This document shows positions 8,699 through 17,434 of a DNA stretch of 64,000 bases, in pieces. The first letter of the stretch is position 1. The number at the start of each line of letters is the position of its first letter. Position numbers and translations under genes: made by a program. Where the stretch lies: contig NZ_CP068437.1 of assembly GCF_016757755.1 (NCBI RefSeq), positions 124,001 through 188,000 of the forward strand, read 5' to 3'. Origin of the DNA: Shewanella sp. KX20019. Lineage in GTDB: Bacteria > Pseudomonadota > Gammaproteobacteria > Enterobacterales > Shewanellaceae. The notes under the pieces were generated by a model that was not told the DNA's origin, searched no databases, and saw nothing but the letters and a program-made list of their open reading frames with translations.

Positions 8699-8752
8699 AA
8701 CAAATAAAACTAGGTTAATATGTTTAATTATAATACTTTAGTTTTATTTGTT
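8699..8752. promoter_or_regulatory. Perfect 14-bp inverted repeat before a lipoprotein gene
   Basis: AACAAATAAAACTA at 8699-8712 and its exact complement at 8739-8752, with a 26-base AT-rich spacer. It ends 16 bases before the lipoprotein ATG. It could be an operator or a leader hairpin. The spacer contains TTATAATAC, a possible -10. Confidence 0.6.
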
Positions 8753-8768
8753 CTAAGGATAAAGATTC

Positions 8769-10748
8769 ATGAGTCAGGCTTCAAAAGGATTTGTATTAAG
8801 TGCTTTGGTACTATTAACGGCGTGTGGTGGCTCTGATTCAAGCACCCCTCCAGAAAGTCCGCCTCCCGCCCCGATAGAAACAGGTTTTTCAGTTACTGAC
8901 AATTCGGTTTCTTCCGCCGCTTTAGCATTCTCAACGGTAGAAAGTTTTATCCAAGTAGGCTCACTAGCTGATGGCATTATTGATTCTGCTACGTTTGCAG
9001 AGCTTGGTGTTGAGAAAAGTTGTAGCAATGGTGGTCTATATGTCAGAACTATTGAAGATAAAGATAGCAGCCAAACTCTAACTGATTTTGATGAAGTCAG
9101 TGTTGAATATCGCGATTGCTATGTATCTGCTGTAGATAGCACGTTGAATGGGCTAGCGAAGGTAAAAATAGTCACTACCAACATTTCACACAGTGAAACC
9201 TTGGGTGAAATTGACGTATCGAGTGTTGTGTTTGATGGTGACAGTGAGTTTGAATTCCAAGGTGTGCTTCAATTCAATAATCAAAAGCTGGCTATGTCTA
9301 ATCAGATGACGGTTAAAGATTTAGGTTCTGTTTCATTGACTTTCGATCAAGATGATACTCAACAATTAATCTTTTCTAATTCGTCATTTACGCGTTTAGA
9401 GCAGTTCTCTGATGCTACTTACGCAATTTCTGGCATGGGTACACTTGAGGCGTCTGAGGCCAATATGAAGTATTCATTTCAGGTGACAGAGAATTTAATT
9501 GGCCATTTTGGTGAGTATCCACACGCAGGTAAAGTAAAGGTATTCACTTCAGAAGCTGATTCAGTCGAAGTGAGTAGTAATTTTGTGACCAATTCTGATT
9601 CATTTAATGTGGAGTCTGGTAGCGATAGCTATTTAGTTTCGTGGGATCAGGCGGTAGAAGGCTCTTTATGGTGGTTTTCAGGAAGTGAAAATCAGGGTTA
9701 CTTACAGAGTTACCGTTCTGACAACTTTGCTTTTGTTGGTCTTTTAGACGCAAATCAGACGGAAGATTTTCCTGTGAGTGGCGGCACGTTTAGAGCTTTA
9801 ATGTCTAGGCCTGTTAAAGAAGGGAGTTATCAAGCTAGTTTCGAAACTTCAGAATGGCCGTATGCAATTGTGCCTGCAGTTGTTACCACTTCAGGGGCGA
9901 TAGTCTATTTAACACCTGAGACGCCTTTAAAAGTGGGTGAAATCTACCATTTAAAATCCTTTCAAGTAGAGAGTATTCAAGGGACCCTGAGTTGGGTTGA
10001 AACCATTAACAGCATCCATATTAATGATGCACTGGTGCTTGAATACGATGTTGGAATGGGTTTATATCAAGAGAACGATTATCCAGTTCTTGATGCGTCT
10101 GCAAGTATTATGAATGACGGACTGGCACTCAGTTTTAAATGGATAGATGTGAATGACATAGGCATAAATTTCACGGATGAAAATGCGGCAAAGACATCGT
10201 TTTCTGCTCCAAATGATTATGCTGAGGATATTTTATTACGTTTGGAGTTAAGTAATGGTAAAGGCTATGAAGTGTCTACGGATATTAATGTTACTTACTT
10301 CACACCTTCAAACACATTAATGCACTTCGTGAGCCCTATAGGTGATTATATTGGTAGCGGAAAAACAATGACTTGGGATGATTCTCAAGCGTTATTCACA
10401 GTCACTCGTAACGAATGGACTAACGAAGACCATATTGGTGTCAGAATTGACGGTGACACGTGGTGGACCTTAAATATAGCTGCACCACAAGGCGAGAAGC
10501 TGGAGGTGAAAAAATATGAAGATGCAACTCGATATCCATTCCAAGCACCTTTGGTGCCAGGTTTAAGCTTTACTGGGAATGGGAGAGGTTGTAATAATAG
10601 CCTTGGTAGTTTTGAGGTGATGGAGCTGGTATACGATGGTAATAGTAATGTTAAAAAACTAGCCGTTAATTTCCAGCAAAGCTGCGAGAACGTAAACCCA
10701 ATTCTCAAAGGCCTGATAAGATTTAACTCTTCTGCGAAACTAAATTAA
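8769..10748 (+). CDS. Large lipoprotein of unknown function
   Basis: A 659-residue secreted lipoprotein. The signal peptide ends in a lipobox (LLTACGG), so it should be lipid-anchored, and a Pro/Ser-rich linker (TPPESPPPAPIE) follows. The body is rich in beta-strand-type sequence with few cysteines. A middle part (about residues 330-420: GTFRALMSRPVKEG, ETPLKVGEIYHLKSF) resembles Ig-like surface folds, but I recognise no named domain. A likely AAGGAT ribosome site precedes the ATG. It is a single-gene unit between an inverted repeat and a terminator. Function unknown. Confidence 0.75.
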   Translation: MSQASKGFVLSALVLLTACGGSDSSTPPESPPPAPIETGFSVTDNSVSSAALAFSTVESFIQVGSLADGIIDSATFAELGVEKSCSNGGLYVRTIEDKDSSQTLTDFDEVSVEYRDCYVSAVDSTLNGLAKVKIVTTNISHSETLGEIDVSSVVFDGDSEFEFQGVLQFNNQKLAMSNQMTVKDLGSVSLTFDQDDTQQLIFSNSSFTRLEQFSDATYAISGMGTLEASEANMKYSFQVTENLIGHFGEYPHAGKVKVFTSEADSVEVSSNFVTNSDSFNVESGSDSYLVSWDQAVEGSLWWFSGSENQGYLQSYRSDNFAFVGLLDANQTEDFPVSGGTFRALMSRPVKEGSYQASFETSEWPYAIVPAVVTTSGAIVYLTPETPLKVGEIYHLKSFQVESIQGTLSWVETINSIHINDALVLEYDVGMGLYQENDYPVLDASASIMNDGLALSFKWIDVNDIGINFTDENAAKTSFSAPNDYAEDILLRLELSNGKGYEVSTDINVTYFTPSNTLMHFVSPIGDYIGSGKTMTWDDSQALFTVTRNEWTNEDHIGVRIDGDTWWTLNIAAPQGEKLEVKKYEDATRYPFQAPLVPGLSFTGNGRGCNNSLGSFEVMELVYDGNSNVKKLAVNFQQSCENVNPILKGLIRFNSSAKLN

Positions 10749-10779
10749 ACCATACAAGCTCTATGTCAAAGTCACTATT

Positions 10780-10805
10780 AACGGCAACTAGGGTTGCCGT
10801 TTTTT
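10780..10805 (+). terminator. Rho-independent terminator after the lipoprotein gene
   Basis: AACGGCAAC pairs perfectly with GTTGCCGTT around a 4-base loop, then T-run. Confidence 0.9.
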
Positions 10806-10837
10806 GTAATCAAAGCTAAATGAAGTGAGTCAGGGAC

Positions 10838-11023
10838 TCAGCTCACAGCTTGACGAGAAATCATCCTCTCTAAGCGAACAATATCTTCTCTGATCTGTAG
10901 GATATATGTATCGGTATATTGCATTTTTTCAAATTCATAAAGACAGGCTTTATAACGTTCGAGGCGAGTTTCGAGCGATTCTTGGAACTCCGTGAGTTCA
11001 TCCATACTAATAATTGAGTCCAT
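10838..11023 (-). CDS. Small hypothetical coiled-coil protein
   Basis: A 61-residue acidic, helical protein with heptad-like spacing of Leu, Ile and Met (FQESLETRLERYKAC, then IREDIVRLERMIS). There is no signal peptide or membrane segment. An AGGATAG ribosome site stands about 8 bases before the ATG, which supports it over the overlapping frame at 10870-11085. No family recognised; it may be a small cytoplasmic regulator or adaptor. Confidence 0.6.
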   Translation of the reverse strand: MDSIISMDELTEFQESLETRLERYKACLYEFEKMQYTDTYILQIREDIVRLERMISRQAVS

Positions 11024-11384
11024 TCAACTATCCTATTTCGTTGGGATGTGGCCATGATATACCCAGTCAAACAGTGACTGTGCAACTATTTTAAGTATAG
11101 CCAAAATGTCGACAAAGCCATTAAAGATTTATCGGTCATTATTGTTAGTTTTTTCAGAGAGATAATACTGATGGCTTATAATGTCCTGGTTTAAAGTGTT
11201 GCTATGTCTCACAGAGCCTTAAGATATTGCTTACAGCAAGTGACCGTTAAGCCGTCTATACAGCTAGAGTAAAGCGAAAAACCAATTGATTTAGCCATAA
11301 AAGCTAATGATTGATGCATAGGGCTTGGCGCACTAATACAAATCTCCTACTATCAATGCATCGCACTCTATTTACCGGGTTGTT
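11024..11384. other. Gene-free stretch between divergent genes
   Basis: This 361-base stretch should hold the promoters of the small coiled-coil gene (minus) and the PfkB kinase gene (plus). I see no strong hairpin, repeat or named operator in it. Confidence 0.4.
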
Positions 11385-12248
11385 ATGGCCAGTATTTTAC
11401 TTGTCGCTAATTTAAACTGTGATCGTATTTTTAATCTTAATAAGCCACTGAAAACAGGTGGTCGATTTCACTACCAAGACGGAGGCCAACGGCTTGGGGG
11501 CGGTGGAGCTAATACCGGCATCGGCTTAGTTTGGTCTGGGCATCAAGTCACATTGGTGACTGAAGTTGGCCGTGACGATGTTGGTGATTGGCTGTTAGCT
11601 GAAGCGAGTACCCAAGGGATCAATTGCAGTTTAGTGCAACGTCGGGCAGGGCCTACCAACGAAATGTTGTTGATGATGACTCCTGATGGTGAGCGCACCA
11701 TTATACGTCCTGAGCGGCCAACGTTTGAGCTACCCATTCCCCCTAAATGGGACATGATTGATGCTTTATATATTAATTCGTCATCGGAGGGAGCTGCTAG
11801 CTGGGCAAAGACTGCGATTGACCATTGCTGGGTTGTAGCCCAATTGGCTAAGGATGAGCGAGCTAGACCTTGTCATATTTTATTGGCGTCGTTAAGTGAT
11901 ATGCATGGACGTTGTGAGCAGCAGCCATGGCAATTTGCTCGATCAATTGCCGGTGACAGTTTGCAATACTTTATTGTGACTGATGGTGAGAATGGTGCCA
12001 CGCTATACAGTGAATCAGAGCAAGTTAATGTTGCGGCTATGCCCTGTATCGTAGTTGATACCACCGGCGCAGGTGATGCCTATGCTGCAGGGCTTATTAA
12101 TGGTCTAGTCGATAACTTAACGATAATACAGTCTATGCAAGAGGCTTCGACTTGGTCAAGCTACGCAGTTGCCTGTGAGAGTTCAATACCAGGAAAAGGG
12201 TTGAGGGAGTATTTAACTGAAGGGCATCAAGCTAAATCATCATCTTAA
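11385..12248 (+). CDS. PfkB-family carbohydrate kinase
   Basis: A 287-residue sugar or nucleoside kinase of the ribokinase/PfkB type. The N-terminal glycine-rich substrate motif is RLGGGGANTGIGL, and the C-terminal signature with the catalytic Asp and anion hole is DTTGAGDAYAAGL. It transfers phosphate from ATP to a sugar-like substrate; the substrate cannot be told from the sequence. It stands alone, with a weak terminator downstream. No strong Shine-Dalgarno is visible before the ATG. Confidence 0.88.
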   Translation: MASILLVANLNCDRIFNLNKPLKTGGRFHYQDGGQRLGGGGANTGIGLVWSGHQVTLVTEVGRDDVGDWLLAEASTQGINCSLVQRRAGPTNEMLLMMTPDGERTIIRPERPTFELPIPPKWDMIDALYINSSSEGAASWAKTAIDHCWVVAQLAKDERARPCHILLASLSDMHGRCEQQPWQFARSIAGDSLQYFIVTDGENGATLYSESEQVNVAAMPCIVVDTTGAGDAYAAGLINGLVDNLTIIQSMQEASTWSSYAVACESSIPGKGLREYLTEGHQAKSSS

Positions 12249-12325
12249 CGGCATTAATATCGAGTCGCTTTACCCATGGGTTGCAGTTCTCCTTAGTTAA
12301 TTAAACTATTTTTAAACTTCTTTTT

Positions 12326-12350
12326 GCCCTGTTCTCCTACAGGGCTGTTT
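12326..12350 (+). terminator. Probable terminator after the PfkB kinase gene
   Basis: GCCCTG pairs with CAGGGC over an 8-base loop, followed by TGTTTT. The T-run is short, so confidence is moderate. Confidence 0.6.
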
Positions 12351-12487
12351 TGCTTCAGTAAAACGACTTTCCACCAGTACTAATAATCAATGCGAGTAGA
12401 TCGCTTTTCGGTTAATATTCACACTGGGTTAACAAATGCTGCTTGTTCGAGCAGTTTCGATTAAATGCTGTGAAGTGGGCGTAGTAT

Positions 12488-13945
12488 ATGGGTCATAAAG
12501 TGTGGAATGACAAAAAGCGGTTTATTTGGATCCTAGCGGTTTTGCTACTAGCGGCTTTTGTTGTCACCAGTGGGATCAGTTATCAAGTTGCACATGATTC
12601 ATTAAGTGAGCAGATCGAGGAAAATACCTTACCGTTAACCAGCGATAATATTTATTCAGAAATACAGCATGATCTGCTAAAACCCATCTTCATTTCATCG
12701 TTGATGGCGCAGGATACCTTTGTGCGAGATTGGACTCTGGATCAGGAAAAAACGCCCGAGAAGCTAGTACGGTACCTTAAAGAGATCCAAGAGAAATACG
12801 ACACAGTCACCAGTTTTTTCGTGTCAGAAGCGACTCGTAACTACTACCACTCAAGCGGTGTCCTAAAAAAGATCGATGACATCGATGCAAATGATGCTTG
12901 GTATTTCAGAGTGCGTTCGCTACCCAAATCAGAAAGTTATGAAGTGAACGTTGATCAAGACACTGCGGATCGTAATCGCACCGTAATTTACGTTAATTAT
13001 AAGGTGTTTGATTTTGACGGTAACTTCATCGGTGTTACTGGCGTTGGCCTAGCGGTAGAAAGCGTTAAGAAGATGATAGAGCTTTATCAAACGCGATATA
13101 ACCGCAGTGTCTATTTTACTGATAGACAAGGCAACGTCACCTTGCATAGCGAAGGTTTTATCGGTGCTGATACTCTACAAGCCACTCCTGGACTTGAGAT
13201 GCTCGCCACGCGTATTCTAACGAGCCCTAGTACGTCTTTTTCCTATAGGAGAGACGGGAGAACGATTTATCTGAATAGTCGTTTAGTCTCAGACTTTAAG
13301 TGGTATTTAGTCGTGGAACAAGATGAAAGCTTAGGTAAGCAAAAGTTACTCACCACCTTCTGGGCTAACTTAGGACTGAGTATATTTGTGACCCTAGCCA
13401 TTTTACTTATCGCCAATATGACCTTGGGAAAATACCAACGAAAACTGGAGTTGATGGCGTCGACCGATAAACTGACTGGTGCAGCTAATCGGCAAGCATT
13501 CGAAGAGTATTTTGGCAAATCACTGACTCGTTCAGTGCTCGACGGTACACCCATGTCGGTATTGATTTTTGATATTGATTATTTCAAACGTGTTAATGAT
13601 AAATATGGTCATAACATGGGTGATCTGGTGATCCAGACTGTAAGTAATATGGTTAAGTCTCAGCTTCGTGATGAGGACTTATTGTGTCGTTGGGGTGGGG
13701 AGGAGTTTTTAATCCTACTGCCTAATATTGATCTTAGCCGTAGCCATGACATAGCAGAGCGGATCCGAGAGTCTATAGAAGCGCGTGCTATTCGCGTTAA
13801 TGGCAATGAAATACAGGTCACGGTGAGCGCTGGGGTTGCGGAGTTCCGAGCCTCAGAAAAGCCTGAAGAGTTGATTAACCGAGTTGACGTTGCACTATAT
13901 CAAGCAAAGGAGCTGGGGCGTAATAGGGTGGTCTTATCCTATTAA
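12488..13945 (+). CDS. Membrane diguanylate cyclase with periplasmic sensor domain
   Basis: A 485-residue protein that should make cyclic di-GMP. The first transmembrane helix is near residues 13-30. A periplasmic double-Cache-type sensor follows (to about 290), then a second helix near residues 296-318, and a cytoplasmic GGDEF domain. The active-site signature is GGEEF (in RWGGEEFLILLPN), with FDIDYFKRVNDKYGH for metal and nucleotide binding. No allosteric RxxD is obvious directly upstream of GGEEF. The sensed ligand is unknown. The gene appears monocistronic; the start has a weak ribosome site. Confidence 0.9.
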   Translation: MGHKVWNDKKRFIWILAVLLLAAFVVTSGISYQVAHDSLSEQIEENTLPLTSDNIYSEIQHDLLKPIFISSLMAQDTFVRDWTLDQEKTPEKLVRYLKEIQEKYDTVTSFFVSEATRNYYHSSGVLKKIDDIDANDAWYFRVRSLPKSESYEVNVDQDTADRNRTVIYVNYKVFDFDGNFIGVTGVGLAVESVKKMIELYQTRYNRSVYFTDRQGNVTLHSEGFIGADTLQATPGLEMLATRILTSPSTSFSYRRDGRTIYLNSRLVSDFKWYLVVEQDESLGKQKLLTTFWANLGLSIFVTLAILLIANMTLGKYQRKLELMASTDKLTGAANRQAFEEYFGKSLTRSVLDGTPMSVLIFDIDYFKRVNDKYGHNMGDLVIQTVSNMVKSQLRDEDLLCRWGGEEFLILLPNIDLSRSHDIAERIRESIEARAIRVNGNEIQVTVSAGVAEFRASEKPEELINRVDVALYQAKELGRNRVVLSY

Positions 13946-14042
13946 TTGCCACATGCCAATAACTGCAGTTCATAACACTAGGCTATCGCTATTGTAATGG
14001 CGAGTGATAGGATAAAAACACCATAATAAAGAGAATTTTTTG

Positions 14043-14741
14043 ATGTTAGCGCAAATCCTCATTAAGCAAATTTCAGGTTTATATCGCGGTAATGACCTTA
14101 CAACACTTGGCTCTGTGCAAAGTGGTATTAACCATAAGCATAGTTGTAAGCAGCTGCTTGTTACCCAAGAGATGGTCGAAGGTGATCGTCAGGCAGATCC
14201 CAAGCATCATGGTGGATTAGATCGCGTATTACACCATTTTCCTCGCGAGCATTATGGTCAATATCGCCGCTGGGATATGATCTCTGACTTTAAAGATGCT
14301 CCGGCGATGGGCGAGAACATTAGTACGGTAGGGCTAGATGAAACCCAAGTGAATATTGGCGATATTATTCAAATAGGTGAGGTGCGGTTGCAGATAACTC
14401 AGCCTCGTTCACCCTGTTTTAAACTTAACCTACAGTTTGGTCATAATGAGTTCGCGTTAGCGATGCAACAGAGTGGTCGCTGTGGGTGGTTTTATCGAGT
14501 CATCGACTCGGGAACGATATATGCCTCAGACACTATTACGCTGGTGGAGCGCTGTTCTGATATTAGTATTGCTGAAGCGATGCATATCTATTTTTTACCC
14601 AATTTTGATGCCGAGCAGTATCAGCGCCTAGCTGATTGTCCGGGACTTGCAGCTTCGTGGGTAGGTAGTTTACAACGTCGCATCGCGAATAATGCCATTG
14701 AAGATTGGCAAATGCGTTTATATGGGGTACAACAAGTATAG
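14043..14741 (+). CDS. yiiM: MOSC-domain protein, YiiM type
   Basis: A 232-residue MOSC-domain protein. It keeps the family marks DPKHHGGLDRVLHHFPREHY and the conserved cysteine in QPRSPCFKL, which is the expected ligand for molybdenum cofactor. The E. coli homologue YiiM is a Moco enzyme that reduces N-hydroxylated compounds such as 6-hydroxylaminopurine. A C-terminal alpha-helical 3-alpha-type domain (about 165-225) supports YiiM. It adds to the many Moco-related genes in the window. ATG 14043 is chosen over the preceding TTG. Confidence 0.88.
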   Translation: MLAQILIKQISGLYRGNDLTTLGSVQSGINHKHSCKQLLVTQEMVEGDRQADPKHHGGLDRVLHHFPREHYGQYRRWDMISDFKDAPAMGENISTVGLDETQVNIGDIIQIGEVRLQITQPRSPCFKLNLQFGHNEFALAMQQSGRCGWFYRVIDSGTIYASDTITLVERCSDISIAEAMHIYFLPNFDAEQYQRLADCPGLAASWVGSLQRRIANNAIEDWQMRLYGVQQV

Positions 14742-14784
14742 TTTTTAGTTTGTTGATCTTATTAATATTTCAAGGAGTGGAATT

Positions 14785-15132
14785 GTGACTCAAGATGAGA
14801 AGAACATGGGGATCGTGGTGCATTTGGCCAGTTTTTCAGGCTATTTGATCCCGTTTGGTAGTATTTTAGGGCCATTAATCGTGTGGCTGATGAAGCGTGA
14901 TGAGTTGCCATTTGTTGATAGCTGCGGGCGCAACTGCTTGAACTTTAAAATCAGTATGGCGATCTACGCCATGATCAGTGCGGTACTGATGTTGATTGGT
15001 GTCGGGTTCATTCTGCTGGGTATTATAGCCGTTGTTGATATCGTGCTTACGATTATTGCGGCAATGAAAGCCAGCGAAGGCGAGAGCTATAAATACCCAA
15101 TGTCGATTAATTTCATCAAGCCACGCAGCTAA
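14785..15132 (+). CDS. DUF4870-type small membrane protein
   Basis: A 115-residue membrane protein with about three hydrophobic segments (VVHLASFSGYLIPFGSILGP, then two in residues 55-95). The layout, with NFKISMAIYAMI and a central WLMKRDE, matches the DUF4870 family. Function is unknown in the family. The GTG start is supported by AAGGAG seven bases upstream. It follows yiiM by 43 bases and may be co-transcribed. Confidence 0.8.
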   Translation: MTQDEKNMGIVVHLASFSGYLIPFGSILGPLIVWLMKRDELPFVDSCGRNCLNFKISMAIYAMISAVLMLIGVGFILLGIIAVVDIVLTIIAAMKASEGESYKYPMSINFIKPRS

Positions 15133-15140
15133 GCCTAATT

Positions 15141-15164
15141 GCCTATCGAGTGACCTCGATAGGC
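15141..15164. terminator. Hairpin between convergent genes, possible bidirectional terminator
   Basis: A perfect 10-bp stem, GCCTATCGAG and CTCGATAGGC, with a TGAC loop. There is no clear T-run on either side. It lies between the ends of the DUF4870 gene and the chemoreceptor gene. Confidence 0.5.
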
Positions 15165-15190
15165 AACATCCTCACCATTAACGTTATTGG

Positions 15191-17107
15191 TTAAACTTTA
15201 AAGTTAGCCACTAATGAGTCGAGTCGGTCGGCAAGTTGAGTCAATGACTGACTCGCTTTCGCTGCATCTTCAGCCGTATCGGCTGTGCGTTGGGTTATAT
15301 CGTTAATATCACTGACGTTACGATTAATATCTTCTACCACCGTAGACTGCTCTTCAGTAGCTGCTGCAACTTGTATGTTCATGTCGCTGATTGAACCAAT
15401 ACGCTCACTAATCCCTGTTAGCGACTGACTCGCTTCATCAACGGCATTAACTCCTTCAATGGAGCGTGAGCGGCTTTTTTCCATCGCCTCTACTGCGCGG
15501 CTAGCTTCTGTTTGCAGTTTGTCGATCATCACTTGTACCTCATTGGTTGAGGTGGCAGTACGTGATGCAAGATTGCGAACTTCATCGGCAACTACTGCGA
15601 ATCCACGACCCGCTTCACCTGCTCTAGCGGCTTCAATGGCAGCATTGAGGGCGAGTAAGTTTGTCTGCTCTGACACTGCGCGAATGACATCGAGAATACT
15701 TTCGATAGATTTAGTGTGAGTGGCTAGTGACTCAATGACCTCACCGACTTGCTCGACATCATTAGAAAGCTGACTAATGGTTTCGCGTGCTCGAGTGACA
15801 ACAACTTGGCCGGTGCTCGAATCGGTATCTGCGGCCCTTGCGGTATCAGCGGCTTGTGCAGCATTGCTGGCAATCTCATTAACGGTGGCGCCCATTTCAT
15901 TAATGGCAGTGACAACCATCAGGGTCTGATCTTTTTGCTGCTGACTGTCTTCCAATATGCGCTGCGCTTGGTGAGAGACATCGATGGCAGAGCAACCGAG
16001 TTGCTTACTGGTCTGTGCAACTTCAATTACCGAGGCTTGGATTTTGCTATTAAAGCTATTAAAGCCCTTTGCCAACTGCGCTAATTCGTCATTTCCTTCA
16101 ACCGGTAGTCGTTGCCGTAGATCACCTTCACCTTCACCAATGTCGGTCAACATTGCAGCTACTTTGGCAATGGGACGGCTAACTGAACTGGCGACGAAGC
16201 TTGATAGCGCAATAAAAATAGCAGCAATAACAGCTGTCCAAATGAGGATCTTATAGGCTGAATCTTCGAGTAAGGAGAAAATCTCACTTTCAGGTACTTG
16301 GGCAACTAAGTACCAATCCATTGAGGGTATATAGCTGCTAGCAATGAGCATTGGCTGGCCATCGATATCTGTTTTCAGTAAGTTGAAATCAGTGTGGCGC
16401 ATTAGGCTCGAAGTGTCGGTGCCACGATATAGGTTGTTTAGATCTGCTTTACCTATTTGAGTACTATCTTGGTGCAGTTTGACTTGGCCCTTGCTGTCGA
16501 CCAAATAGACAAACCCAGTTTGCTCAATTTTAAATGAACGTAGTAACTGCACCATGTCATCGAGAGATTTTCCTAAACCGACTAAGCCTCGACCGTTAGG
16601 TTGTTGATAGTTGATAAAGAGCTTCACATCGCCATTGTCTTCAGTGAAAACATTGAGCATGGTCTCTTGGCCACTGTTCTTGTAATCGAAGAACCAACCA
16701 TCTTGAGCTGGATTGAGTATCCGCAGAAAACCATCTTGAGTGTAGTAAGCGGCGCTTTCTCTGTCTGCAAAAGAGGCTTGTGCTAAATCGTATTGCTGAG
16801 AAATAGCATTAAGTTGGCTTGTCAGCAGGGGTTCACCTGCTGCTGGACGATCCTCTGCAAGCCATTGCAGCAACAATTTATTGTTGGCCAGTTGCTGCGC
16901 TGCATTCATTAAAGTTGATATGTTGAGCTCAACCTTATTACGAATTTGCGCCAACATATTGGGCATCTCCGAGGTCAACATTCGTTGTTCTACCACCTGT
17001 TTGGCACTTTGCTGGCTAAGCATGCCAACTAGGGAGGTGGAGAGCAAAACAGTCAGTGTGACAGTCAGTAGTATTTTCTGTTTGATGGTGAGCATATTCA
17101 ATTTCAT
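15191..17107 (-). CDS. Methyl-accepting chemotaxis protein
   Basis: A chemoreceptor of about 638 residues. The first transmembrane helix is near the N-terminus (ILLTVTLTVLLSTSLVGML). A periplasmic Cache-type ligand domain follows to about residue 280, then a second helix (IWTAVIAAIFIALSSFVA), a HAMP domain, and the long cytoplasmic helical signalling domain. The hairpin tip is the conserved LLALNAAIEAARAGEAGRGFAVVADEVR region. There is no C-terminal methyltransferase-tethering pentapeptide. An upstream GTG at 17176 would add 23 residues of unlikely sequence, so ATG 17107 is preferred; ATG 17095 is also possible. Ligand unknown. Confidence 0.9.
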   Translation of the reverse strand: MKLNMLTIKQKILLTVTLTVLLSTSLVGMLSQQSAKQVVEQRMLTSEMPNMLAQIRNKVELNISTLMNAAQQLANNKLLLQWLAEDRPAAGEPLLTSQLNAISQQYDLAQASFADRESAAYYTQDGFLRILNPAQDGWFFDYKNSGQETMLNVFTEDNGDVKLFINYQQPNGRGLVGLGKSLDDMVQLLRSFKIEQTGFVYLVDSKGQVKLHQDSTQIGKADLNNLYRGTDTSSLMRHTDFNLLKTDIDGQPMLIASSYIPSMDWYLVAQVPESEIFSLLEDSAYKILIWTAVIAAIFIALSSFVASSVSRPIAKVAAMLTDIGEGEGDLRQRLPVEGNDELAQLAKGFNSFNSKIQASVIEVAQTSKQLGCSAIDVSHQAQRILEDSQQQKDQTLMVVTAINEMGATVNEIASNAAQAADTARAADTDSSTGQVVVTRARETISQLSNDVEQVGEVIESLATHTKSIESILDVIRAVSEQTNLLALNAAIEAARAGEAGRGFAVVADEVRNLASRTATSTNEVQVMIDKLQTEASRAVEAMEKSRSRSIEGVNAVDEASQSLTGISERIGSISDMNIQVAAATEEQSTVVEDINRNVSDINDITQRTADTAEDAAKASQSLTQLADRLDSLVANFKV

Positions 17108-17333
17108 AAAAATTAGATTGCCTAATACAGCCATTATCTGAGGCTGAAAGTAGTTGATTGACAGCAGAATCGTCACAGCGCTAGCAAAACCGCTTTAGAG
17201 GTTTAGCTTTGTGAAGATAGATCTATTTTGTAACGTGTAGGGATAAAGGCAGGTATTTGAATTTCAGTGTTAAATTATTAGTCTTATATTAGCGCGGCGG
17301 ATTATGTCTATTTTTTGTTATTGGCGCAACTAA

Positions 17334-17359
17334 AAATGCACACCTTTTGGTGTGCATTT
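17334..17359 (-). terminator. Rho-independent terminator after ETF-QO
   Basis: Read on the minus strand, AAATGCACACC pairs perfectly with GGTGTGCATTT and is followed by T-rich sequence. It lies about 75 bases past the ETF-QO stop. Confidence 0.8.
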
Positions 17360-17434
17360 ACTTAATAGATTGCAATCTTTACTGATATAAATTCACTAAG
17401 ACGTTACATTTTATCAGTTGAATTTCAATAGCTC

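Noticed and set aside
11312..11365. Two ATGCAT motifs upstream of the PfkB gene as an inverted repeat
   Set aside because: ATGCAT is self-complementary and the flanks do not pair, so there is no real inverted repeat.
17108..17176. N-terminal extension of the chemoreceptor
   Set aside because: It would need a GTG start and adds residues before the usual basic N-terminus and first membrane helix; ATG 17107 is more natural.
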